Assembly (NCBI RefSeq): GCF_900172315.1
Contig: NZ_FWFV01000004.1
Span: 1 to 64,000 of the forward strand
Length of the DNA stretch: 64,000 nucleotides
Reading direction: 5' to 3'
Origin: Palleronia marisminoris
Lineage (GTDB): Bacteria; Pseudomonadota; Alphaproteobacteria; Rhodobacterales; Rhodobacteraceae
Under the pieces are notes generated by a model. The model made no database searches, was not told the DNA's origin, and saw nothing but the letters and a program-made list of their open reading frames with translations. How positions within the stretch are numbered: the stretch's first letter is position 1; every line of letters begins with the position of its first letter. Below are positions 38,784 through 49,080 of this stretch, piece after piece. A program made the position numbers and the translations under genes.

Positions 38784-39680
38784 ATGACCGACCGTCCCAC
38801 CCCTGAAAACTGGCTCTCCATCCTGTTCCTCGGCCTGATCTGGGGCGGGACCTTCATGATCGTCTCGATCGCCCTGCGCGGCTATGGCCCGCTGACAGTC
38901 GCCTGCGCGCGCACGACGCTGGGGGCGGCAGCGCTTCTGATGCTGATGGCCGTGATGGGCCGGCGGTTTCCCCGCGAACCGCGCATCTGGGCCTTCGCCG
39001 TCCCCATCGGGATCGCCAACACCGCCCTCCCGTTCTTCCTTCTGAGCTGGGGTCAGCAATACGTCCCCTCGGCCTTCGCCGGCCTGTCGATGGCCGCACT
39101 GCCGTTATTCGTGCTGCCCCTGGCGCATGTCTTCTCGGACGAGCCGATGTCCCTGCGCCGAGCCTTCGGCGTGAGCCTTGGCTTTTCCGGGGCGGCGTTG
39201 CTGCTGGGACCCGGTGCGCTGGCGTTTGAGACTGGGGGCACCGAGGCGCTGGGGCGGATTGCGTGCCTGACGGCGGCGGTGTCCTACGCTGCCGGGTCGA
39301 TCCTGACGCGGCGATGCCCGCCGGTGGACGCGATCACGCTATCGGCGCTGACCCTGGTCGTCGGTGCGGTGGTGCTGATCCCCGCGATGCTTCTGGTCGA
39401 GGGGGTGCCCCGCCTGTCGGGCTCCCTCGCGGACCCGGCGATCGTGGTGCTGGGGCTGATCCCCACGGCGCTGGCCGTGCTGATCCGGGTGCGGGTGGTG
39501 CAAACCGCGGGATCGGTCTTCATGACGCTCGTGAACTACCAGGTGCCGGTCTGGTCCATGATCTTCGGCGCCGCCGTCTTGGGCGAAGCGCTGCCGCTGC
39601 GCTTCTTCGCGGCGCTCGCGCTGATCCTCGCGGGCCTCGCCGTCAGCCAGTGGAACTCGCTGCGCGGCCTCGTGCGCTAG
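38784..39680 (+). CDS. EamA-family (DMT) transporter
   Basis: A 298-residue, ten-helix inner membrane transporter with two EamA repeats. Typical stretches are [44 protein letters not shown]-like loop, and [21 protein letters not shown] in the second repeat. Likely an exporter of metabolites or amino acids. Its stop overlaps the convergent glmM stop by three bases. Confidence 0.9.
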   Translation: MTDRPTPENWLSILFLGLIWGGTFMIVSIALRGYGPLTVACARTTLGAAALLMLMAVMGRRFPREPRIWAFAVPIGIANTALPFFLLSWGQQYVPSAFAGLSMAALPLFVLPLAHVFSDEPMSLRRAFGVSLGFSGAALLLGPGALAFETGGTEALGRIACLTAAVSYAAGSILTRRCPPVDAITLSALTLVVGAVVLIPAMLLVEGVPRLSGSLADPAIVVLGLIPTALAVLIRVRVVQTAGSVFMTLVNYQVPVWSMIFGAAVLGEALPLRFFAALALILAGLAVSQWNSLRGLVR

Positions 39681-41023
39681 CCCGTGGCGCGGGCGATGCG
39701 GTCCGCGATGGAGTCCACGACTTCGGCCAAGAGGGCCTCGTCCTCGCATTCCGCCATCACGCGGATCAGGGGCTCGGTCCCCGAGGCGCGGATCAGCACG
39801 CGGCCCGAGCCGTTCAGCCGCTCTTCGGCGGCGGCGATCTCTTTCTTCACGCCCTCATCCTCGAGCGGCGCCCCGCCCGGCTGGTAGCGCACGTTCTTCA
39901 GAAGCTGCGGTACCTTGTCGAACTGCGCGGCGAGCTTGGAGGCCTTCTCTCCCGTCTCGACCATGGCGGTCAGGAAGTGCAGCCCCGCGAGAAGGCCGTC
40001 GCCGGTGGTGGCGTGGTCGGTCATCACGATATGGCCCGACTGCTCGCCCCCGAGGTTGTACCCGCCCGCGCGCATCGCCTCGACCACGTACCGGTCCCCG
40101 ACCTTGGTGCGGTGCAACTGCAGCCCGCGCGAGCCGAGGAACCGCTCCAGCCCGAGATTCGACATGACCGTGGCGACCAGCGTGCGCTCCGCCAGAAGGT
40201 CCGCCTCGGCCCAGCGGCTGGCGAACAGCGCCATGACCTGGTCTCCGTCGGCGACCTCGCCGTTCTCGTCGATGATCATCACCCGGTCGGCGTCGCCGTC
40301 GAGGCAGATCCCGAGGTCTGCGCGACGTTCGCGGACCAGCCGTTGCGCGGTCTCCGGCCGGGTCGAGCCGCAATCGAGATTGATGTTCAGGCCATCGGGT
40401 TCGACCCCCATCGGAATGACCTCGGCGCCAAGTTCCCACAGGACCTCGGGGGCGACGCGGTGTGCGGCCCCGTTGGCGCAATCCACCACGATACGCAGCC
40501 CCTCGAGGGTGCGGCCGACGGGCAGCGTGGACTTCAGCCGCTCGGCATAGCGGAACCGGCCGTCGTCGATCCGCTTGGCGCGGCCGATCGTGCCGGGGCT
40601 GGCCCTTTCGGTGCCCTCTTCGACGAGGCGCTCGATCTCGGTCTCGGCAGCGTCCGACAGCTTGAAGCCGTCGGGCCCGAAGAACTTGATGCCGTTATCC
40701 TCGTGCGGGTTGTGGCTGGCCGAGATCATCACGCCCGCATCGGCGCGCATCGACGGGGTCAGGCTTCCGACCGCAGGCGTCGGCACCGGCCCCAGAAGCA
40801 GGACGTTCATGCCGACGCTGGTGAAGCCCGCGGTCAGCGCGTTCTCGAACATGTAGCCCGACAGGCGGGTGTCCTTGCCGATCACGACCCGGTGCGCGCC
40901 CGCGCCCTCGCGCCGGAAATAGCGGCCGGCGGCAGCGCCCAGCTTCATGGCCATCTCGGCCGTCATCGGGTGGGTGTTCGCGGTGCCGCGGACGCCGTCG
41001 GTGCCGAAGAGCTTGCGGGTCAT
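39677..41023 (-). CDS. glmM: Phosphoglucosamine mutase
   Basis: Interconverts glucosamine-6-phosphate and glucosamine-1-phosphate for cell wall synthesis. 448 residues: [11 protein letters not shown] at the N-terminus, phosphoserine loop [17 protein letters not shown] (around 100-116), metal loop CLDGDADRV and the C-terminal phosphate-binding loop [14 protein letters not shown]. Its ATG overlaps the folP stop by four bases; folP-glmM linkage is widespread in proteobacteria. Confidence 0.97.
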   Translation of the reverse strand: MTRKLFGTDGVRGTANTHPMTAEMAMKLGAAAGRYFRREGAGAHRVVIGKDTRLSGYMFENALTAGFTSVGMNVLLLGPVPTPAVGSLTPSMRADAGVMISASHNPHEDNGIKFFGPDGFKLSDAAETEIERLVEEGTERASPGTIGRAKRIDDGRFRYAERLKSTLPVGRTLEGLRIVVDCANGAAHRVAPEVLWELGAEVIPMGVEPDGLNINLDCGSTRPETAQRLVRERRADLGICLDGDADRVMIIDENGEVADGDQVMALFASRWAEADLLAERTLVATVMSNLGLERFLGSRGLQLHRTKVGDRYVVEAMRAGGYNLGGEQSGHIVMTDHATTGDGLLAGLHFLTAMVETGEKASKLAAQFDKVPQLLKNVRYQPGGAPLEDEGVKKEIAAAEERLNGSGRVLIRASGTEPLIRVMAECEDEALLAEVVDSIADRIARATG

Positions 41024-42024
41024 GGGGTCTCTCCTGTGGTGGACGCCTGCCAGAGGGTAAGGGCCTGTCTTGTATCCGCCAAATCGTGAACGCGGAGTAT
41101 CTGCGTACCCTGCGCCGCCCCCGCAAGCGCGACGGCGATGGATCCGGACATCCGGTCGCGGGGAACCTCGGCCCCTCCGATGGTGCCGATGAACCTTTTG
41201 CGCGACGCGCCCAGCAGGATGGGGCAGCCCAGCGCGTGGAACAGGGACAATCGCGCGAGCAATGCGAGATTGTGGGCGACGGTCTTGCCGAACCCGATGC
41301 CGGGGTCGACGATGATCCGGTCGCGGGGGATGCCGGCGCTTTCGGCGGCATCGACCCGGGCGGCAAGGTAGTCGTAGACGTCGAGCAGCACGTTATCGTA
41401 GCGCGGCGACTGCTGCATCGTCGCCGGGTCGCCTTGCGCGTGCATAAGGCACACCGGTAGGCCTGCGGCCGCGACCGTGGCGGGCATTCGCAGGTCGAAA
41501 GTCATGGCCGAGACGTCGTTGATCATGTCCGCTCCGGCAGCGATTGCCGCTTCGGCAACGGCAGCCTTGCGCGTGTCGATCGAGATCGGCCCGTCCCAAT
41601 CGGCGCGCGCGGCGCGGATCGCGGGCGTGACGCGGGCGATCTCGTCGTCCACGGGGATCGCGGTGGCGCCGGGGCGGGTGCTTTCACCGCCCACGTCGAG
41701 GATGTCGGCCCCCGCCGCGATGAGCGCCCGGGCTTGCGGGACCTCGGCGCCCGCATGGACACCCCCGTCCGAGAAGCTGTCGGGCGTCGCGTTCAAGATC
41801 GCCATGATCCGCGGCTGATCCAGCGACAGGCGGCCCAACGGCGCGCGCGGGGCGACGAGGCGGTCGCGCACGGCGTAGGGCAGCGCCTCGGCCGGCAGGA
41901 TCCGGGGGACGGCGTCGCGGGACAGCGCCTCGACATGGGTGAACCACGTCCAGCCGCCGGCGAGGGTCAGCGCCTCTGGCGGGCGGGCGGGACCGGCCTG
42001 GGGGATGGGCCGCCAGTAGGTCAC
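41020..42024 (-). CDS. folP: Dihydropteroate synthase
   Basis: Joins p-aminobenzoate to the pterin pyrophosphate in folate synthesis; the sulfonamide target. TIM barrel with [39 protein letters not shown] and [11 protein letters not shown] choose GTG at 42024, whose last bases overlap the folB stop (GTGA); no ATG lies between this point and residue ~104 of the open frame that would retain the domain. About 334 residues; the N-terminal ~95 residues before the barrel are longer than in E. coli FolP. Confidence 0.93.
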   Translation of the reverse strand: MTYWRPIPQAGPARPPEALTLAGGWTWFTHVEALSRDAVPRILPAEALPYAVRDRLVAPRAPLGRLSLDQPRIMAILNATPDSFSDGGVHAGAEVPQARALIAAGADILDVGGESTRPGATAIPVDDEIARVTPAIRAARADWDGPISIDTRKAAVAEAAIAAGADMINDVSAMTFDLRMPATVAAAGLPVCLMHAQGDPATMQQSPRYDNVLLDVYDYLAARVDAAESAGIPRDRIIVDPGIGFGKTVAHNLALLARLSLFHALGCPILLGASRKRFIGTIGGAEVPRDRMSGSIAVALAGAAQGTQILRVHDLADTRQALTLWQASTTGETP

Positions 42025-42920
42025 AGGGGCCACGCCTCGGTCGGGAGGTCTGTCGCGGGGGCCTCGGCGCCCACGACCAGCAGGCGGCGTGCCCGCATTT
42101 GTCCCGCGAACCACGCGGCCAGGGAGACCGTGTCACGCGGCTGAGCAGAAGGAGGCTCGACGGCGTCCAGCACCAGCTTGGACGGGGCCCAGACGGTCGT
42201 GCGGCCCTTCTTCATCGCCCAGTCGAGTTCGGTCCGCGTCTCGACGACCACGCAGCGGGCGTCGCGAGCGGCGAGGCGCCAGCAGTTCTGCTCGATCGCC
42301 AGCAGGTCGATGCGGCGCTGGACCATCGCGTGGCCGGTCTGCGGCGCGGGGTTCGGCGCGGGCCCGACGCAAAGGATCACCGGCCCGTCCGCCTCGATCC
42401 GGTCGAGGATCGCGGGCAGGTCCGGCGCGTCGATGGCGGCGTTCGCCAGGAAGGCCACGACGGGATGAGGGGCGGTGTCGTCGGTCGTCTCGCGCACCGG
42501 CCCTTCGGAGGTGCGCACGATCTCGACCCCCAGCGCGCCCGGCCCGAGGTCGAGCTTTTCGATCCGCACGAAGCAGCGCAGCGCCTGCGGTTCGGCCAGA
42601 AGGCGCGACGCAACCCGCTCGGCCAGGGTTTCCAGGAGGTTCAGCCGCTCTTCGCTCAGGGCCGCCTGGATGGCTTCGGCTATGGTGTCGTAGGACAGCA
42701 CGTCGTCCACGTCGTCGGTCGCTCCGGCGCGGCTTGGCCGGACCTCGACCACGATGTTGAACTGGACGCGCTGGGTTCGGCCACGCTCGGGCTGAAAGGC
42801 GCCGATCTCGACCTCGACGACGTGGTCGCGCAGGGAGATCCGGTCGGGGAAGCCCGCGGGCGGATAGGCGGCCGCGCGGGCTTCGGGGTGCTGGAATGCC
42901 AGCTTGGTGTCGTCACCCAT
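42021..42920 (-). CDS. folB: Dihydroneopterin aldolase with long C-terminal extension
   Basis: FolB converts 7,8-dihydroneopterin to 6-hydroxymethyl-dihydropterin. Residues 1 to about 140 are a FolB domain (ISLRDHVVEVEIGAFQPERG, VLSYDTIAEAIQAAL, LNLLETLAERVASRLL and a final FVRIEKLDL). The remaining ~155 residues (HPVVAFLANAAIDAP, PVILCVGPAPNPA, IDLLAIEQNCWRL, TELDWAMKKGRTTVWAPSKL) are not part of FolB and look like a separate alpha/beta domain. Standard FolB is about 120 residues. The stop overlaps the folP GTG, so the two folate enzymes are coupled. Confidence 0.88.
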   Translation of the reverse strand: MGDDTKLAFQHPEARAAAYPPAGFPDRISLRDHVVEVEIGAFQPERGRTQRVQFNIVVEVRPSRAGATDDVDDVLSYDTIAEAIQAALSEERLNLLETLAERVASRLLAEPQALRCFVRIEKLDLGPGALGVEIVRTSEGPVRETTDDTAPHPVVAFLANAAIDAPDLPAILDRIEADGPVILCVGPAPNPAPQTGHAMVQRRIDLLAIEQNCWRLAARDARCVVVETRTELDWAMKKGRTTVWAPSKLVLDAVEPPSAQPRDTVSLAAWFAGQMRARRLLVVGAEAPATDLPTEAWPL

Positions 42921-42981
42921 GACTGCCCCTCTCTCGCCTCGGTCCGCGTCTTACGGCAGAACGGGACGCGACGGAAGGACG

Positions 42982-43689
42982 TCAGGACTGGACGTAGAAG
43001 TGGTGCTCGCCGATCGTTGCGACGCGGTCGAACGCGCTGGCCCAGTACGGGTTCACGGCCTTGGTGTGGTAGAACAGCGCGCCGTCGGTCAGGTCGCGCG
43101 GGGCACCGTCGATGAACAGGCCGGCGATCTTTTCCATGCGATCCATGGTGCGGCGTTCGCCAACGACCTCGGGGAGGCCGTCGCAGGTATAGCTGAACTG
43201 GCAGGCGTGCTTGCGGCCCGTGCCCTGGTTCACCACCTGACAGATCGTGTCGGGAAAGCGCGGGCTGTCGACGCGGTTCAGGATGACCTCGGCCACCGCG
43301 AAGACCCCCTCGGCCCCTTCGCCGCGCGCTTCGAAATAGAGCGCCTCGGACAGGCATTCGAACTGCTTGTCGCCATCGGCCGCCGGAAGTGTGTCGACGA
43401 AGCCATAGTCGTACGCAATTTCCGGACGATCCTTGCCCTCTTCTTGCACGTCGGGGGCGAGTGCGTCACGAAGGGTCTGTCCAGCGTCGGGCTGCACTTC
43501 CGGCGCGGCGCTACCGACGAGGCCTTCGAGGCGGTCGCCCAGCGTCTGTCCAAGCTCGATATCGGGCGCGGATTTGGTGCCGAAGGTGACATCCGCCATC
43601 GCGGCGGTCGAAATGGTGAGACCGGCCACTAGGCCGACAATCGTCATCGCGCGCCGAACGGCACGCGCCGCGAAAACATCACACTGCAT
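42982..43689 (-). CDS. SleB-type cell wall hydrolase
   Basis: A 235-residue secreted protein: signal peptide (MTIVGLVAGLTISTAAMA), about 90 residues of low-complexity linker, then a Hydrolase_2/SleB lytic transglycosylase-like domain with LSEALYFEARGEGAEG (catalytic Glu), AVAEVILNRVDSPRFPDTIC, CQFSYTCDG and FYHTKAVNPYW. Acts on peptidoglycan in the periplasm. The start may be 43689 or the internal ATG at 43647, which begins exactly at the hydrophobic signal. Confidence 0.9.
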   Translation of the reverse strand: MQCDVFAARAVRRAMTIVGLVAGLTISTAAMADVTFGTKSAPDIELGQTLGDRLEGLVGSAAPEVQPDAGQTLRDALAPDVQEEGKDRPEIAYDYGFVDTLPAADGDKQFECLSEALYFEARGEGAEGVFAVAEVILNRVDSPRFPDTICQVVNQGTGRKHACQFSYTCDGLPEVVGERRTMDRMEKIAGLFIDGAPRDLTDGALFYHTKAVNPYWASAFDRVATIGEHHFYVQS

Positions 43690-43854
43690 TCAGAATCCCC
43701 GTAAGCCTGGCGTGTTTGACAGGGGCGTGTCCCGGCGGCCTCTCGGCGCCGCGCCCTTGCAAGCAGGGGATGACGTACGAAACTCGCCGGCTCAGACCAA
43801 TACCGGAATACCGGGGTGCGCAGGTTCCCGCCGATTATTGTAAAACTCGCGCCG
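43690..43854. other. Intergenic region upstream of the SleB gene
   Basis: 165 bases between the SleB start and the ppdK stop on the same strand; it must hold the SleB promoter. No clear hairpin for ppdK termination seen. Confidence 0.3.
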
Positions 43855-46407
43855 TCAGCGCTCGGGCGGGGCCGTGGTTGTGCGTCCCCGCTCGCGGATC
43901 GCAATATGTGCCGCCGCCATCCGCGCGACCGGAACGCGGTAGGGTGAGCAGCTGACATAATCGAATCCGGCGGCGCGAACGAAGGCGATCGAATCGGGGT
44001 CTCCGCCATGCTCGCCGCAGATCGACAGGATCACGTCGGGCCGGCCGCGACGGCCACGCTCGGCGCCGATGGTCAGAAGCTCGCCCACGCCTTCGGTGTC
44101 GAGCTGCAGGAACGGATCGTCGGCAAAGACCTTCTCGCGCACATAGGCCGACATGAACCGCCCGGCGTCGTCGCGCGACAGGCCATAGGTCATCTGCGTC
44201 AGGTCGTTCGTCCCGAAGCTGAGGAATGTCGCGTATTCCGCGATCTCGTCGGCGCGCAAGGCGGCGCGCGGCGTTTCGACCATGACGCCGAGGTGGTAGT
44301 CGAAGTCGACCCCGCTTTCGCTGCGCACCTGCGCCGCCACGGCGTCGATGCGGGACTTCACCAGCTCGACCTCGCGCTTGGCCGAGACAAGCGGGATCAT
44401 CACCTCGGGCGTCACGCGCGGGGATGTCTGCACGGCGGCCTCGAAGATGGCGCGGGCCTGCATCTCGTAGATCTCGGGCATGGCGATCCCGAGCCGCACG
44501 CCGCGCATCCCCAGCATCGGGTTGAACTCGCTGAGGGTCTGGATGCGCCGCTCGACCGCCGCCAGCGGCAGGTCGAGAGACGCGGCGAGATCCAGCATCC
44601 CCTTGCGGTCCTGCGGCAGGAACTCGTGCAGGGGCGGGTCCAAGAGGCGGATTGTGACGGGCTTGCCGGCCATGATCTGGAACAGTTCGAGGAAGTCGGC
44701 GCGCTGCACGGGCAGAAGCTGGTCCAGCGCCGCGGCCCGGTCGTCGGCACTTTCGGCGAAGATCATCTCGCGCATGGGGGTCAGGCGACCTTCGTCGAAG
44801 AACATGTGCTCGGTCCGGCATAGCCCGATCCCTTCGGCGGCGAAGCGCGCGGCGGTGCGCGCCGCGTCGGGGGTGTCGCAATTGGCGCGGATGCCGATGT
44901 CGCGCCGCTCGTCCGCCCAGTCGAGGATCGTGCGGAACGCGTCGTCCATTGCAGGTTCGAGCAGCGGCGCGGCGCCCTGGATCACCCGCCCGTCCGAGCC
45001 GTCCAGCGTCACCACGTCGCCCTCGGCATAGATGCTGCCGTCGGGTCCGCGCAGGCTGCGCGCGCGGGGATCGATGGCGATGTCCGAGGCGCCCACGACA
45101 CAAGGCAAGCCCAGCCCGCGGGCGATCACCGCCGCGTGGCTGGTCGGGCCGCCCCGTTCGCACAGGATGCCCTTGGCCGCGTGCATCCCCAGCACGTCGT
45201 CGGGGGTGGTCTCGCGCCGAACGAGGATGACGTCCTCTTCGCGTGACTGCGCCGCCTGGGCGGCGGCCGCGCTGAACACCAGCTTGCCGGTCGCGGCACC
45301 GGGGCTGGCGGCGATGCCACGGGCGATCAGTGGCAGGCGCGCGTCGGGGTCCACCTGCGGGTGCAGCACGTCCAGAAGCGCGCGGGGGGCGATACGAAGC
45401 ACGGCTTCGCCCTCGGGTATGATCCCGTCGGTCGCGAGCGCCACGGCGATCCGCAGCGCGGCGCGCGACGTCCGCTTGACCCGCACCGCGTCGAGGATGT
45501 GCAGCGCGCCGTGATGCATGGTGAACTCGATCTGCATCTCTTCGCGCAGGCGGGTGCGGCAGAGCCCGCCGTACAGCTGCAGATCCGCGTAGATCTGCGG
45601 CGAGCTTTCTTCCAGCGACTCCCCCCGCGTATCACGGCCGAGATACAGCGCCCCCGCCCCCGGCAGCAGCGCCTCGCGGCCCTGGCTCTGGCGCAGGTAG
45701 CGGCCGGTGATGCGGTTTTCGCCGGTGGACGACGACACGAACTGGATGACGCCGGAGCCGCTTTCGCCGCTGGCGGGATTGCCGACGCCCAGCACCATGC
45801 GCTGCACGACGAGGCCGAGGCCCGCATTCTCGGGCGCGCCACGGGCCCGGCGCAGCAGTCGCGCCGTGGTGCCGTCCCAGGCGCGGGCCATGGCCGACAG
45901 GACCGCCGAAAGCTGTTCCGCGGGCTCGTCGGGGAACGGCTCTTCCATCTGCTCTTCGTAGGTGACGAGCATCCGGTCGATGCTCTGCCCGTCGAAAAGG
46001 TCGGGATTCAACCGCGCGACCTGCGTGGCGAAGGACTGGATGAACCGCGCATAGAGCGCGGCGGCCGCCCCGGGTCCCAGCCGGTGGGACAGAGCCGCGT
46101 GGCGCGCCCGGTTCATGCCGATGTTCAGGACCGAGGGCGGCCCGCCCCAATCAGCGGCCTCGGAGGACGGCCGAACGGAGACCAGCGGGTCCGCCCCGAA
46201 CGCCGCGATCAGCGCCTCGGCGTCCAGCCGCCCGCCCTGAGCGATGCGGCCGACCGTGTCGAAGTCGACGGCGTAGGTGTCGGGGACCGGCAGGCCGAGG
46301 CGGATCAGCCGTTGCAGGCACTTGGCCCGCCCCCCGTGGGCCTTGGGGCGAATATTGGCGGTCGGCGTGATGTAGGTCACGCCGGCGATGTCGACCTCGT
46401 GCTGCAC
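43855..46407 (-). CDS. ppdK: Pyruvate phosphate dikinase-type PEP-utilising enzyme
   Basis: Interconverts pyruvate/ATP/Pi and PEP/AMP/PPi. The 850-residue protein has an N-terminal ATP-binding domain (VSVRPSSEAADWGGPPSV, VVQRMVLGVGNPASGESGSG), the central phosphohistidine domain with ERGGPTSHAAVIARGLG, and the C-terminal PEP-binding barrel (GIGLCRTEHMFFDEGRL, EFNPMLGMRGVRLGI, SFGTNDLTQMTYGLSRDDAG). GTG at 46407, preceded by AGAGGAG, gives the best start; the longer ATG frame adds an unlikely segment. The usual N-terminal GGKGANL motif reads AHGGRAKCL, a divergent form. It follows glyS by 67 bases. Confidence 0.9.
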   Translation of the reverse strand: MQHEVDIAGVTYITPTANIRPKAHGGRAKCLQRLIRLGLPVPDTYAVDFDTVGRIAQGGRLDAEALIAAFGADPLVSVRPSSEAADWGGPPSVLNIGMNRARHAALSHRLGPGAAAALYARFIQSFATQVARLNPDLFDGQSIDRMLVTYEEQMEEPFPDEPAEQLSAVLSAMARAWDGTTARLLRRARGAPENAGLGLVVQRMVLGVGNPASGESGSGVIQFVSSSTGENRITGRYLRQSQGREALLPGAGALYLGRDTRGESLEESSPQIYADLQLYGGLCRTRLREEMQIEFTMHHGALHILDAVRVKRTSRAALRIAVALATDGIIPEGEAVLRIAPRALLDVLHPQVDPDARLPLIARGIAASPGAATGKLVFSAAAAQAAQSREEDVILVRRETTPDDVLGMHAAKGILCERGGPTSHAAVIARGLGLPCVVGASDIAIDPRARSLRGPDGSIYAEGDVVTLDGSDGRVIQGAAPLLEPAMDDAFRTILDWADERRDIGIRANCDTPDAARTAARFAAEGIGLCRTEHMFFDEGRLTPMREMIFAESADDRAAALDQLLPVQRADFLELFQIMAGKPVTIRLLDPPLHEFLPQDRKGMLDLAASLDLPLAAVERRIQTLSEFNPMLGMRGVRLGIAMPEIYEMQARAIFEAAVQTSPRVTPEVMIPLVSAKREVELVKSRIDAVAAQVRSESGVDFDYHLGVMVETPRAALRADEIAEYATFLSFGTNDLTQMTYGLSRDDAGRFMSAYVREKVFADDPFLQLDTEGVGELLTIGAERGRRGRPDVILSICGEHGGDPDSIAFVRAAGFDYVSCSPYRVPVARMAAAHIAIRERGRTTTAPPER

Positions 46408-46474
46408 TGCGGCGCTCCTCTTGTGTTCAGAGCATACGCCGCGTGCGGACCCAGGCAAGGTTCGTGACGCGCGG

Positions 46475-48583
46475 TCAGCCCTCGATCCGGGTCAGATCGG
46501 CGACGCCAAGGCAGAGCGTGCGGATCCGGCTGAGAAGGTTCAGCCGGTTGCGCCGCAGGATCTGGTTGTCGGCGTTGATCTGCACCGACTCGAAGAACAC
46601 GTCGATCGGCGGGCGCAGAAGGGCCAGCGAGGTCATCGCCGCGCCGAAATCCTCGTCAGTCATGGCCTTCTCGATCACCGGCTCTTGCTGGTCGAGTGCT
46701 GCGAACAGCGCGCGTTCCTCGTCCGTATGAGCATGCTTGGCGTCGGCCCCGAAGGAGTATTCGACGCCGTCCTTTTCCTCGGCCTGGGTGAGGATGTTAT
46801 TCGCCCGCTTGAAGCCTTGGACGAGGTTGGTGCCGTCCTCGGTCTTCATGAACGCCGCCAGCGCCCGCGCCCGCTTGACCAGCAGCGTCAGGTCGTCGGC
46901 GTTCGGCATGGCGAGGCAGGCGTCGATGACGTCATGCGGGATGCCCTCGTCCCGGAGGTGGACCTTCAGGCGGTCCTCAAAAAATTCCATAAGATCACCG
47001 ACAAGGACTCGATGATCGAACTCAGCGAGGCCATCGGAACGGTCGTGTCGACGCTCAATTCGAATTGACTCGTCGAGCAAACCGAATATCGCCAAACGCA
47101 GGTCGTTCGTCAGGATCAACCGGATCACCCCTAGCGCAGCCCGGCGCAGCGCATAAGGGTCCTTCGATCCCGTGGGCTTCTCATCAATCGCCCAGAAGCC
47201 CGTCAGCTTGTCCAGCTTCTCTGCCAGCGACACCGCAACCGAGACGGGTGCGGTCGGCACCGTGTCGGAGGGACCAAGCGGCGCGTAATGTTCGGCCACG
47301 GCATCCGCCACGACATCGTCGAAACCAGCACTTTTCGCGTAATAGCGGCCCATGATTCCCTGCAATTCGGGGAATTCGTAGACCATTTCCGATGTCAGGT
47401 CGGCCTTGGCGAGCCGAGCGGCCTGCTCGGCCTCGTCCGCATTCGCGCCAACCACCGGGGCCAACTCGCGCGCGAGGGCGGCGATGCGCTCGACCCGGTC
47501 GGCTTCGGAGCCCAGCTTGGCGTGGAAGGTGACGGATTTCAGGTTCCGGGTCCACGCGCCCATCCCGGCCTTGGCGACGGCAAGGTCGTTCTTCCAGAAG
47601 AACGCGGCGTCGGCGAGGCGGGCCGAAAGGACGCGCTGGTTGCCGTTGAGGATCGTCGCGCCGTCATCGGCCGTCTCGCGGTTGGCGACTGTCACAAATC
47701 GAACAATCCGGCCCGATCCGGGCTCGCGGACCGAGAAGAACTTTTGATGTTCGCGCATCGAGGTCTGCAACACCTCGGGCGGCAGGTCGAGGAACTGTTC
47801 GTCGATCGTGCCCATCAGCGTGACCGGCCATTCGACCAGCCCCGCGACCTCGGCCAGAAGGCCCGCATCCTCGACCACCTCGAGCCCCGCCGCGAAGGCG
47901 AGGTTGGCGGCGTCGGCGCGGATCGTCTCGGCGCGTTCGTCGGGGGACAGCATCACGAAGGCGCGCTTCAGCTTGTGCTGGTAGTCCTCGAAGGACCTCA
48001 CGCGGATCTCGCCCGGCGCCATGAAGCGGTGGCCTTCGGTCACGTCAGAGGAAACGATGCCGTCGATGTCGAGCGGGACAACCTCGTGCCCTTCGGGGCG
48101 TGTCAGGATGCAGACGATGCGGTGCAGCGGGCGCACCCAGCGCAAGGACCCAGCGCCCCAGCGCATCGACTTGGGCCAGGGGAAGCCGCGCACGGTGGCC
48201 TCAACCACCTCGGCCACGATTTCGGGCGCGGGGCGGCCCTTCTTTTCGATCCGGGCGAAGTAGGTCTCGCCCTTCTTGTCTGCGCGGACCTCCAAGACAT
48301 CGCGGATGACGCCGGCGCCGCGCAGGAAGCCCTCGATCGCCTTGTCGGGCGCGCCGACCTTGGGGCCCTTGCGCTCTTCGACCGTGTCGGGAGAGCGGTC
48401 CGTCAGCCCTTCGAGAGCCAGCGTCAGGCGGCGGGGGGTAACCATGGTGCCGGCGTGGGCGTAGGTCAGGCCGGCCTCGACCAGACCGTCCGTCACCAGC
48501 CGCTTGAGGTCATCGGCCGCGCGGGCCTGCATCCGGGCGGGGATTTCCTCGGAGAAGAGTTCGATCAGAAGGTCGGGCATCAT
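46475..48583 (-). CDS. glyS: Glycyl-tRNA synthetase beta subunit
   Basis: Large subunit of the alpha2-beta2 GlyRS, 702 residues. LLIELFSEEIPARMQ at the start, EERKGPKVGAPDKAIEGF, FFWKNDLAVAKAG, and GIMGRYYAKSAGFDDVV are typical GlyS segments, with a C-terminal anticodon-binding-like domain (DEALLTLLV-type region to the FFESVQINADN motif). Two ATGs are in tandem (48583 and 48580); the first overlaps the stop of the DUF6446 gene. Confidence 0.96.
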   Translation of the reverse strand: MMPDLLIELFSEEIPARMQARAADDLKRLVTDGLVEAGLTYAHAGTMVTPRRLTLALEGLTDRSPDTVEERKGPKVGAPDKAIEGFLRGAGVIRDVLEVRADKKGETYFARIEKKGRPAPEIVAEVVEATVRGFPWPKSMRWGAGSLRWVRPLHRIVCILTRPEGHEVVPLDIDGIVSSDVTEGHRFMAPGEIRVRSFEDYQHKLKRAFVMLSPDERAETIRADAANLAFAAGLEVVEDAGLLAEVAGLVEWPVTLMGTIDEQFLDLPPEVLQTSMREHQKFFSVREPGSGRIVRFVTVANRETADDGATILNGNQRVLSARLADAAFFWKNDLAVAKAGMGAWTRNLKSVTFHAKLGSEADRVERIAALARELAPVVGANADEAEQAARLAKADLTSEMVYEFPELQGIMGRYYAKSAGFDDVVADAVAEHYAPLGPSDTVPTAPVSVAVSLAEKLDKLTGFWAIDEKPTGSKDPYALRRAALGVIRLILTNDLRLAIFGLLDESIRIERRHDRSDGLAEFDHRVLVGDLMEFFEDRLKVHLRDEGIPHDVIDACLAMPNADDLTLLVKRARALAAFMKTEDGTNLVQGFKRANNILTQAEEKDGVEYSFGADAKHAHTDEERALFAALDQQEPVIEKAMTDEDFGAAMTSLALLRPPIDVFFESVQINADNQILRRNRLNLLSRIRTLCLGVADLTRIEG

Positions 48584-49080
48584 TGATCCTCGCGCGGCGG
48601 GCAGTCCTCGCCGATCTGGGTGCCGTCATAGGCGCGTTCGCCGCAATTGTTGAGCTGGTGCCACACGTAGCCGCGACCGCCCGGCAGGATTGCGACGACC
48701 CGGTCCACGCCGAATTCAATGTTCTTTTCGGCCAGGAACGCCTGCGCCTGAGCGCTTGCAAGCGCCACGCCGATTTCCTCGGCATCGAAGCAGTCGAACC
48801 AGAAGGGCGCGTTCAGCGGCACTGCGCCCTCGTAGGGCACGGCATCCACATCGGGCGTCAGGGGCGTGTCGAAGCAGGCGCGGAAGCGGATGGGCGATGA
48901 GTTCGCATCGATCGCCTCGATGTTGGTGGCTTTGGCCGGTATCTCTCCGGCCTCGGTTTGCAGGGCGAAGCCGCGGGGCGAGACACGCTCGTAGAAATAG
49001 TAGACCTGCAGGTAGTAGAGCCCCAAGGCGGCCACCACGGTCACCACGGCCAGAAGGATGGCGATGATCTTGCCGGTCAT
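48580..49080 (-). CDS. DUF6446-type membrane-anchored protein within the glyQS operon
   Basis: A 166-residue protein of unknown function. One N-terminal transmembrane helix ([20 protein letters not shown]) anchors a periplasmic domain with [38 protein letters not shown], and [20 protein letters not shown]. Cysteines at CFDTP, CFDAEE, NNCGE and EDCPP could form disulfides. It is coupled by ATGA overlaps to glyQ upstream and glyS downstream. Similar proteins sit at this spot in Rhodobacterales, by memory; there is no obvious link to tRNA charging. Confidence 0.75.
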   Translation of the reverse strand: MTGKIIAILLAVVTVVAALGLYYLQVYYFYERVSPRGFALQTEAGEIPAKATNIEAIDANSSPIRFRACFDTPLTPDVDAVPYEGAVPLNAPFWFDCFDAEEIGVALASAQAQAFLAEKNIEFGVDRVVAILPGGRGYVWHQLNNCGERAYDGTQIGEDCPPREDQ

